This document shows, piece by piece, positions 1 through 5,414 of a stretch of DNA of 10,073 nucleotides. Below the pieces are notes generated by a model. The model had not been told where the DNA came from. It did not search any database and was given only the letters and a program-made list of their open reading frames with translations. Position 1 is the first letter of the stretch, and each line of letters begins with the position of its first letter. This DNA comes from Galactobacter sp. Lineage in GTDB: Bacteria > Actinomycetota > Actinomycetes > Actinomycetales > Micrococcaceae. A program made the position numbers and the translations under genes. The stretch is from positions 1 through 10,073 of the forward strand of contig NZ_JALAGT010000170.1 of the NCBI RefSeq assembly GCF_022712295.1, written 5' to 3'.

Positions 1-22
1 CATCAGTGCTCTCCCCCACCCC

Positions 23-65
23 CGTTGGACATGCTGGCGTCCAGCCCCCACCAACTTGTCCAACG
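23..65. repeat. nested inverted repeat upstream of tgt
   Basis: Arms of 9 bp (CGTTGGACA at 23-31 and TGTCCAACG at 57-65) are perfectly complementary. The loop between them holds a smaller hairpin (GCTGG at 33-37, CCAGC at 41-45). It could be the terminator of a gene beyond the left edge or a structured part of the tgt leader. There is no U-tract, and nothing resembling a preQ1 riboswitch core was recognised. The pairing is visible; the role is inference. Confidence 0.4.
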
Positions 66-101
66 CCGGGGGACTTGGAGGGATGAGGCAGACTTGGGAT
101 C

Positions 102-1442
102 GTGCCAAGTGATGCCAAGCGCCGACGTCGCGCCCAGAACCAGCCGAAACCCGCACCCTACGTGAAACCGGAGCTGCCGGAGAGCCACCCACGCCAGAGC
201 GAGTTCTCCTTCGACGTCGGCACCCGCCTGGAGGGGACGCACGCCCGCACGGGAACCATTCACACCCCCCACGGTGACATCGCGACGCCGGCCTTCATCA
301 CCGTGGGCACCAAGGCCACCGTCAAGGCGGTGACCCCGGAGCAGGTCGAGGACACCAATGCTCAAGCGGTACTCTCCAATGCCTACCACCTCTACCTTCA
401 GCCGGGGCCCGACGTGCTCGACGCAGCCGGCGGCCTCGGTTCCTTCATGGGCTGGCACGGCCCCACCTTCACCGATTCCGGCGGATTCCAGGTCATGAGT
501 CTCGGGTCCGGGTTCAAGAAGGTCATCGACATGAACGGGCCGGGCGCTCCCGGTGTCGACGCACAAGCGGGCGGCGACGACGCCGTGGCCCCCGGCAAGG
601 AACGTCTGGCCAATGTGGATGACGACGGCGTCTGGTTCAAGTCCCACCTCAACGGGGACAAGCACCGCTTCAGCCCCGAGGTCTCCATGGGGGTGCAGCA
701 CAAGATCGGCGCGGACATCATGTTCGCCTTCGACGAGCTGACCACGCTCTACAACTCGCGTGGATACCAGGAGGAGGCGCTGGAACGCACGCGGCGTTGG
801 GCGGAGCGCTGCATCCTGGAGCATTTCCGGCTCACCGACGAACGCGAGGGCAAGCCCTATCAGGCGCTCTTCGGCGTCATCCAGGGCGCGCAGTACGAGG
901 ACCTGCGCCGCAAGGCCTGCTCGGATCTCTCGGAGATGCCCTTCGACGGTTTCGGGATCGGCGGGGCGCTGGAAAAAGAGAACCTGGGAACCATCGTGGG
1001 ATGGTGCGCAGAGGTGCTCCCGGAGAACAAGCCTCGGCACCTGCTCGGCATCTCAGAACCGGACGACATCTTCGCCGCAATCGAGGCCGGCGCTGACACC
1101 TTCGACTGCGTCTCTCCCACCCGCGTCGCCAGGAACTCGGCGTTCTACACGGATCACGGCCGGTTCAATCTGGCCGGTCGCCGCTACAAGACGGACTTCA
1201 CGCCGTTGCAGGAGGGCTGCGACTGCTACACCTGCACGCACTACACGCGTGCCTACGTCCACCATCTCTACAAGGCTGACGAACTGCTCAGCCACACCCT
1301 GATCTCCATCCACAACATCGCCTTCACCGTGCGCCTGGTGGATCGGGCACGTGCCGCGATCGAGGACGCGACGTTCTTCCAGCTGAAGGAGGATGTGTTG
1401 GCCAAGTATTACGCTGGTACGGGAGACCCGCAGGGACGCTGA
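102..1442 (+). CDS. tgt: queuine/preQ1 tRNA-guanine(34) transglycosylase, actinobacterial type
   Basis: This cytoplasmic enzyme exchanges guanine at position 34 of GUN-anticodon tRNAs (Asp, Asn, His, Tyr) for a 7-deazaguanine base, the key step of queuosine formation. The 446-residue protein has the general base in DSGGFQ (D125), the substrate-recognition aspartate in FDELT (D211), the nucleophile in FDCVSPTR (D335) and a zinc site CDCYTC plus H404 (C373, C375, C378, H404). The D335-to-C373 and C378-to-H404 spacings equal those I recall for the Zymomonas enzyme. About 32 extra residues lie between D125 and D211 (within 135-175), which I recall as typical of actinobacterial homologues. The loop that usually reads GGL-AVGE reads GIGGALEKEN. 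The start is the most upstream GTG; an in-frame stop lies at 84-86. The Shine-Dalgarno is weak, so a start at GTG 162 is possible. Residues 1-33 look like a basic, non-conserved extension. Confidence 0.95.
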   Translation: MPSDAKRRRRAQNQPKPAPYVKPELPESHPRQSEFSFDVGTRLEGTHARTGTIHTPHGDIATPAFITVGTKATVKAVTPEQVEDTNAQAVLSNAYHLYLQPGPDVLDAAGGLGSFMGWHGPTFTDSGGFQVMSLGSGFKKVIDMNGPGAPGVDAQAGGDDAVAPGKERLANVDDDGVWFKSHLNGDKHRFSPEVSMGVQHKIGADIMFAFDELTTLYNSRGYQEEALERTRRWAERCILEHFRLTDEREGKPYQALFGVIQGAQYEDLRRKACSDLSEMPFDGFGIGGALEKENLGTIVGWCAEVLPENKPRHLLGISEPDDIFAAIEAGADTFDCVSPTRVARNSAFYTDHGRFNLAGRRYKTDFTPLQEGCDCYTCTHYTRAYVHHLYKADELLSHTLISIHNIAFTVRLVDRARAAIEDATFFQLKEDVLAKYYAGTGDPQGR

Positions 1443-1510
1443 CCTCGTCACCGACCTTCGGCGTCCTGCCCAGGTTTCCAGCCCAGGATTCCGGCCCCGA
1501 ACGAGAGCCA

Positions 1511-1519
1511 AGAGGTGAG
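1511..1519 (+). promoter_or_regulatory. ribosome binding site of the membrane-protein gene
   Basis: AGAGGTGAG, a good Shine-Dalgarno match, ends a few bases before the GTG at 1522 and supports that start. The 79-bp gap after tgt has no obvious terminator or promoter, so the gene may be cotranscribed with tgt. Confidence 0.6.
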
Positions 1520-1521
1520 AC

Positions 1522-3399
1522 GTGAGCAACCAGACTCCGAGAACGGTCAAGCGCACCGGGCTCGTCCTTCCGCCTCGTCGGAAGTTGGGGCTCGGTGGAG
1601 CCACCCTACGGGTGAGCTTCTACGTTCTCCTGAGTCTCGTTGCCGTGCTGTGTGCACTGGCCCTGATCACCGATCGGCTCTCCCTCGACAAGGGGCACAC
1701 CGCCAACAGCGTGTCGGTCTCCACATCCACCTCCTCGGTCAATGCCGAGGCGCTGACGAATCGGTTGGAGGACCTGCGGCTACATCAGCGCGATGTGGAC
1801 ATCTGGGTCATTGTCCAAGAGGGTCAGATCATCTCCGACGTCCGCGACACGGTGATTGCGAGGGCCAAGAAGGAGAAACCGGACTGGCTCGCAGACGAGC
1901 ACCTGGCCCCGCACAAACTGGTGGTCTTCCTCAATATCACCGATGTGAACGGGCATGCGGATTCCGGCCTGTTCGCGGGGATGGACCTGAATGACGGCCA
2001 CGTGGACGAGAACCGCCAGGCAGGAAACCAGGATTTCGCGCACGCCGAGTGGATGGACGGCTTGGTCCGCATCGTGGACGCTCAGGTCGGCAAGCATCCG
2101 TTGGGGCCGCTCATCACGGGGATCCTCTGGGCGGTAGGAGTGGCCTCGCTCCTCGCCGTCGTCGTCATTGCAGTCCTGGCCAAGCGCCGCTACGCCGCGG
2201 CCCAGGAGGAGATCTCCGCCGGCAAGGATGCCATCGCAGCGTTGGACACCCTGGTCCCGCACGTCGCGGAGCTGATCGACGAGGTGGGCCGTGACGGTCC
2301 GAAGACAGGCGACCAGGTGGGTACGGGGCGTCCGCGCGCCGAGGCCGAACACCGGCCGTCGGACATGGTGGGCCCCAGCGTGACCGCGCACCGGCTGCGC
2401 TGCGCGCTGGAGGACGTGCGACCGGCCTGCGCGTACTGGAGCGAACAACTGGACGGCTTCACCAGATCACGCCTGAGATCCAGCGGCGCTGTGGCGCAGG
2501 TGGGATATGCCACCACGAATCTCCGGGGACTCGTGGCCAGGGTCAACGGGTTGGCAGATGTGGCACGGATGGCCGGCGGGCTGGACGGATGGCAGGAGTC
2601 CGCCCAGCATCAAGCGGAATTGTTGGAACGCGATGCGGACGTCGGGGCCCGGGTACTGGACGCACCGTCCGTCCAGGCCACGGAGCGCGCCGAGACCGTG
2701 CTGGCTGCAGTGGATGAGGCGAAACGGGCCTCGGCGGAGGTTCTTGCAGAGCTCGGCGACGGTTCCGGTGCGCAGCCCGACGGGGAGCCCGACCGGCTCG
2801 CGACCCGACCATCGGGCCATCTGGAGATCCTTGCCCTCTTGGAGCGGGCTTCGGCGCATTTGGCCTCCGAGGTGGCTGCCGCAGGCAATGCTGCGGCCGC
2901 GAACGCGAAACGCGCAGAGGACGTGGTTCCTCTCCTCAACGCCTCGGCAAGTGCATCCTCCGCAGAGGCGGACACGCCCACCGTGGGTCGATTCACCACG
3001 GTGGATGCCCACCTGGAACCGGAGCAGCCGGCGTACCCTGCGGCACTCGGATTCACGGAGGAAAGCACCCGCCACGACCTGCCCACCCAGGGCCAGCGGC
3101 ATCCGGCGGCCGGCGACGACGCCCTACCCAAGGCGGAGCCGATCTCGGAGCAGACCGGAGAACTCCTCAACCCTTACGTTGTGGTGCCCGGAGCGTCAGC
3201 CTTCTACCTGGCGGTGAAGGAAGCCGGCGGTCTACCCAAGTCCAAGGCGGAGGAACACGAGGACGTGCTGGATACCGAGGGCGTGCCCAAGGTCAAGCCA
3301 TCAACTGCCAAGACGTCGGAACAGGCTCCGGCACCGGACGCCGACCGGGAGGGGCCGGACTCACCGACGGCGCCCGGGGCACCCCTGATCCACGACTGA
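1522..3399 (+). CDS. two-pass membrane protein with TPM-like/DUF5129-like domain, unknown function
   Basis: I recognise no function for this 625-residue protein. A basic N-terminus (RRK near 19-21) is followed by a transmembrane helix at about 31-50. Next comes a mixed alpha/beta domain at about 75-190, containing VDIWVIVQEG and KLVVFLNITDV, probably outside the membrane. A second helix lies at about 197-220 and ends in KRR. The remaining 400 residues are Ala/Glu-rich, partly helical and partly disordered, with a Pro/Glu-rich C-terminus, and are presumably cytoplasmic. The middle domain recalls TPM-fold proteins and the actinobacterial DUF5129 family; this assignment is from memory and tentative. 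No catalytic motif or lipobox is visible. It lies 79 bp after tgt on the same strand and converges on the yhhQ-type gene, so the context is queuosine salvage, but no mechanistic link is evident. Its stop codon overlaps the first copy of a 16-bp direct repeat. Confidence 0.85.
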   Translation: MSNQTPRTVKRTGLVLPPRRKLGLGGATLRVSFYVLLSLVAVLCALALITDRLSLDKGHTANSVSVSTSTSSVNAEALTNRLEDLRLHQRDVDIWVIVQEGQIISDVRDTVIARAKKEKPDWLADEHLAPHKLVVFLNITDVNGHADSGLFAGMDLNDGHVDENRQAGNQDFAHAEWMDGLVRIVDAQVGKHPLGPLITGILWAVGVASLLAVVVIAVLAKRRYAAAQEEISAGKDAIAALDTLVPHVAELIDEVGRDGPKTGDQVGTGRPRAEAEHRPSDMVGPSVTAHRLRCALEDVRPACAYWSEQLDGFTRSRLRSSGAVAQVGYATTNLRGLVARVNGLADVARMAGGLDGWQESAQHQAELLERDADVGARVLDAPSVQATERAETVLAAVDEAKRASAEVLAELGDGSGAQPDGEPDRLATRPSGHLEILALLERASAHLASEVAAAGNAAAANAKRAEDVVPLLNASASASSAEADTPTVGRFTTVDAHLEPEQPAYPAALGFTEESTRHDLPTQGQRHPAAGDDALPKAEPISEQTGELLNPYVVVPGASAFYLAVKEAGGLPKSKAEEHEDVLDTEGVPKVKPSTAKTSEQAPAPDADREGPDSPTAPGAPLIHD

Positions 3400-3425
3400 A
3401 TGCGCTGGCATCCACGACTGAATGC
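3388..3425. repeat. 16-bp direct repeat overlapping a stop codon
   Basis: ATCCACGACTGAATGC occurs perfectly at 3388-3403 and 3410-3425, a 22-bp period. The first copy contains the last two codons (His-Asp) and the TGA of the membrane-protein gene. The second repeats them just past the gene in the short convergent gap. This looks like a small tandem duplication; no function is evident. Confidence 0.8.
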
Positions 3426-3427
3426 AA

Positions 3428-3451
3428 CCGGCCGCGTCACTTCTTGGCCGG
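3428..3451. terminator. possible weak bidirectional terminator between convergent genes
   Basis: CCGGCC (3428-3433) and GGCCGG (3446-3451) form a 6-bp GC stem with a 12-nt loop at the junction of the convergent genes. It overlaps the 3' end of the transporter gene. There is no U-tract. It is the only hairpin I see in the 37-bp gap, so it is a weak candidate. Confidence 0.3.
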
Positions 3452-4162
3452 CACCGCCTCCACCTCGGAGAAGTAGCCGGGTTCACGCTTCTTGAACCAA
3501 CCGATCACCAGTGCGGTCAGCGGGGACAGGATGAGTTCCACGGCGGTCTTCCACACGAATCCGACCAGGACGTAGTTGACGAAGTCTCCGGCGGTGGAGA
3601 CACCGATGACGCCGGCCGCGATGGTGCAGAAGAGCAGCGTGTCCAGGAACTCGCCGACTCCGGTTGAGGCCCACAGTCGCCAGACCAGTCCACGCTCACC
3701 CTGGCGTTTCTTCATGGCGACCATGATCAACGCGTTGGAGAGCTGACCGGCCAGGAAGCCCACCACGGAGGCCAGCACGATGCGCCACACCGGTCCCAGC
3801 GTGTCGGAGAAGGCCTGCTGTCCCTCGTAGAAGCCGGCCTCGGGCAAACGGATCATCACCCAGAAGGAACCGACGGCCAGCAGCGCCATGGCGAACGACA
3901 TCAGCACCACGTTGCGGGAGGCCTTCCAGCCGTAGACCTCGGACACCACATCGCCCAGCACGTAGGCCAATGGGAAGAGCACGAAGCCGCCGTCCAGCAC
4001 CAATGGGCCGATCTCCACGCCCTTGGCCGCGCCGATGTTGGACAGGACCACCACCACGGCGGTTGTGGCCATCAGGACGGCATAGAAACGGGAGCCGACC
4101 GGCGCGAAGCGTGCGGTCGGTACGGCAGACGATTCGGCAGAGGGTGCGGGGCTGGAGGTCAC
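3437..4162 (-). CDS. yhhQ: queuosine precursor transporter, YhhQ/QPTR family (COG1738)
   Basis: This inner-membrane protein of 241 residues probably imports a 7-deazaguanine precursor of queuosine. YhhQ of E. coli takes up preQ0 and preQ1, and relatives take up queuine. A polar N-terminal 25 residues precede about six hydrophobic segments (near 27-45, 53-72, 84-104, 125-146, 168-190 and 194-217). Family features are visible: LSNI at 40-43, a GG-(V)LFPLAYVLGDVVSEVYGW block at 58-79, STGVGEFLDTL at 166-176 and WKTAVELILSPL at 204-215. A charged tail ends in PAKK. The start is the GTG at 4160-4162, with AGGAAG upstream on the minus strand (about 4172-4177). Presence with tgt in one locus supports Q salvage. 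Which base is imported (queuine, preQ1 or preQ0) cannot be read from sequence. Confidence 0.92.
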   Translation of the reverse strand: MTSSPAPSAESSAVPTARFAPVGSRFYAVLMATTAVVVVLSNIGAAKGVEIGPLVLDGGFVLFPLAYVLGDVVSEVYGWKASRNVVLMSFAMALLAVGSFWVMIRLPEAGFYEGQQAFSDTLGPVWRIVLASVVGFLAGQLSNALIMVAMKKRQGERGLVWRLWASTGVGEFLDTLLFCTIAAGVIGVSTAGDFVNYVLVGFVWKTAVELILSPLTALVIGWFKKREPGYFSEVEAVPAKK

Positions 4163-4326
4163 GGGAGGTACTTCCTAGGAAAGACGGGAATCAAGACATG
4201 GCGCACGGCAGTATGGACTCAAGTCGGGAGCTGCCACCATCCCGTCCCGGCGGTATCCACCGGCGACCAGGTGACATTCTTTCATGTGGGCGCGAGCAGA
4301 CCGAACTGCGGTCCTAGACTTGAGCC
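4163..4326. promoter_or_regulatory. divergent intergenic region between transporter and kinase genes
   Basis: These 164 bp must hold both promoters. On the plus side a TAGACT box sits just before the kinase ATG (listed separately). On the minus side CATACT (plus-strand AGTATG at 4210-4215) is a possible -10 for the transporter, without a good -35. A short inverted repeat (CGGGA 4225-4229, TCCCG 4240-4244) lies between them. I found no preQ1 riboswitch-like or PLP-regulator operator motif. Confidence 0.4.
4315..4320 (+). promoter_or_regulatory. candidate -10 element for a leaderless kinase transcript
   Basis: TAGACT matches the actinobacterial TANNNT -10 consensus and ends six bases before the ATG at 4327, so transcription would start at or next to the A of the start codon. 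No convincing Shine-Dalgarno precedes the ATG, which fits a leaderless mRNA. No good -35 is seen. The motif is visible; leaderless initiation is inference. Confidence 0.45.
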
Positions 4327-5148
4327 ATGACCAATTCCACTCCTGCCCTCGCCCTGTCGATCGCCGGTTCCGAGGCCACTGGCGGCGCCGGTGCCCAAGC
4401 CGACCTGAAGACCTTCGAGGAGCTCGGCACCTACGGCATCATCGCCCTGACGTGCATCGTCTCCTTCGACCCGAAGAACAACTGGGACCACCGCTTCGTC
4501 CCCGTGGCCCCCAATGTCATCGCCGATCAGTTGGAGGCCATCGAGGCCGCCTACGCGGGCCAGTTGGACACCGTGAAGCTGGGCATGATGGGCACCCCGG
4601 ACACCATCGCCACCGTGGCGGCCGGCCTGGAGAACCAGGAATGGAAGAACGTGGTGCTGGATCCGGTCCTGATCTGCAAGGGCCAGGAGCCCGGCGCCGC
4701 GCTGGACACCGATGAGGCGCTGAAGGCCAAGCTGCTGCCCAAGGCCACCTTCGTCACCCCGAACCAGTTCGAAGCCGAGATCCTCTCCGGCATCAAGGTC
4801 TCCTCGATCGAGGATCTGGAACGCTCGGCCAAGATCATCCACGAGAAGTCCGGTGCGGCGGTCCTGGCCAAGGGCGGCGTGCGTCTGGCCGGTCCGGACG
4901 CCGTGGACGTGTTCACCGACGGCACCACCACCGAGGTGCTCGCAACCCCCAAGATCGGTGAGGTCTCGGTGTCCGGTGCCGGCTGCTCGTTGGCCGCGGC
5001 CATCACGGCAGAGCTGGCCAAGGGCGAGTCCCCGTTGCAGGCAGCCAAGAACGCCAAGGCCTTCGTCACGAGCGCGATCGAGCACCGGCTCTCCGCCGCT
5101 ACGCCCTTCGACGCGGTCTTCCAGGGTGGTGCGCGCCTGGTCGGCTGA
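4327..5148 (+). CDS. pdxK: pyridoxal (pyridoxine/pyridoxamine) kinase, ThiD-like dual-cysteine type
   Basis: This cytoplasmic ribokinase-fold enzyme of 273 residues phosphorylates pyridoxal and probably related vitamers with ATP, giving PLP by salvage. The N-terminal motif SIAGSEATGGAGAQADLKTF (11-30) is that of the ThiD/PdxK family. The Firmicute PdxK signature CIVSFDP-NNW follows at 43-53. LDPVLICKG (111-119) contributes C117, and the anion-hole motif SGAGCS carries C220 where ribokinases normally have a catalytic Asp (GTGD/GAGD). These two positions match Cys110 and Cys214 of the S. aureus/B. subtilis pyridoxal kinases, in which the second forms a hemithioacetal with pyridoxal. Length and end-to-end similarity fit that family. 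Plain ThiD (HMP-P kinase) is less likely because ThiD keeps the Asp, though side activity on HMP is possible. The gene appears monocistronic, divergent from the transporter and followed by a strong hairpin. Confidence 0.9.
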   Translation: MTNSTPALALSIAGSEATGGAGAQADLKTFEELGTYGIIALTCIVSFDPKNNWDHRFVPVAPNVIADQLEAIEAAYAGQLDTVKLGMMGTPDTIATVAAGLENQEWKNVVLDPVLICKGQEPGAALDTDEALKAKLLPKATFVTPNQFEAEILSGIKVSSIEDLERSAKIIHEKSGAAVLAKGGVRLAGPDAVDVFTDGTTTEVLATPKIGEVSVSGAGCSLAAAITAELAKGESPLQAAKNAKAFVTSAIEHRLSAATPFDAVFQGGARLVG

Positions 5149-5161
5149 ACCGCAGGACACA

Positions 5162-5270
5162 CATGCCCGACGCCTGGTGACCGGTCGGTCACGTGACGCG
5201 CCGCCGGGGGCGGCACCTTCCGTGGAAGGTGCCGCCCCCGGCGTACGTCCGTAGCGCGTCGTCGGGCATG
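5162..5270. repeat. nested inverted repeats enclosing the terminator-like hairpin
   Basis: Three sets of complementary arms surround one centre: CATGCCCGACG (5162-5172) with CGTCGGGCATG (5260-5270); GACGCGC (5195-5201) with GCGCGTC (5254-5260), which shares base 5260; and the 20-bp central hairpin (5202-5243). The left side also holds GTGACC/GGTCAC (5177-5182/5187-5192) and the 10-bp palindrome GTCACGTGAC (5188-5197), which could fold alternatively or bind a dimeric regulator. Complementarity was checked base by base. Function is unknown beyond probable termination. Confidence 0.65.
5202..5243 (+). terminator. strong hairpin terminator after the kinase gene
   Basis: A perfect 20-bp GC-rich stem (arms 5202-5221 and 5224-5243) is closed by only two unpaired bases (GT). 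It begins 53 bp after the kinase stop. No U-tract follows, as is common for actinobacterial hairpin terminators. It would also act on the opposite strand. Confidence 0.75.
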
Positions 5271-5283
5271 AAGCTGACACCGG

Positions 5284-5359
5284 TATGAAAATTGTGTTTC
5301 AAGATCTCGAGATATGAAAGATCTGCTTGACTTTCCCCATCACGGCGTCAGACGATACT
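5284..5359 (+). promoter_or_regulatory. AT-rich candidate promoter/operator of the secreted peptidase gene
   Basis: This is the most AT-rich non-coding stretch of the window. It contains TATGAAA twice (5284-5290, 5313-5319), TGAAA/TTTCA (5286-5290/5297-5301), AGATCT twice (5302-5307, 5319-5324) and the palindrome ATCTCGAGAT (5304-5313). Downstream are TTGACT (5327-5332) and GATACT (5354-5359), hexamers resembling -35 and -10, but 21 bp apart, longer than the usual 17-18. The repeats could be an operator. No specific regulator is recognised. Confidence 0.4.
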
Positions 5360-5404
5360 GAGGCGCACGCCACATCCCGTGGCTTGTCTCACCCACTCCC
5401 ACCC

Positions 5405-5410
5405 GAGGAG
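5405..5410 (+). promoter_or_regulatory. ribosome binding site fixing the peptidase start
   Basis: GAGGAG ends four bases before the ATG at 5415. It favours this ATG over an in-frame GTG at 5379, which has no Shine-Dalgarno and would place a polar stretch before the signal peptide. Confidence 0.75.
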
Positions 5411-5414
5411 CACC

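Noticed and set aside
3..1040. Long minus-strand open frame (345 codons) opposite tgt
   Set aside because: It is a shadow of a GC-rich gene. The product is Val/Gly/Leu-rich without any recognisable motif, and the plus strand encodes a clear Tgt with all catalytic residues.
1780..3170. Several open frames on both strands within the membrane-protein gene
   Set aside because: They are Arg/Pro/Ser-rich shadow translations. The chosen frame has the Shine-Dalgarno, two good membrane helices and continuous extent.
4163..4326. preQ1 riboswitch in front of the transporter gene
   Set aside because: No preQ1 pseudoknot-like hairpin with an A-rich tail can be seen in the minus-strand leader.
4327..5148. 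Annotation as thiamine HMP-P kinase (ThiD)
   Set aside because: The catalytic Asp is replaced by Cys (SGAGC) and a second Cys sits in DPVLICKG, the pattern of pyridoxal kinases. No thiamine gene is adjacent.
5379..5414. Upstream GTG start of the S8 peptidase
   Set aside because: It has no Shine-Dalgarno and adds 12 polar residues before the signal peptide; ATG 5415 has GAGGAG at proper spacing.
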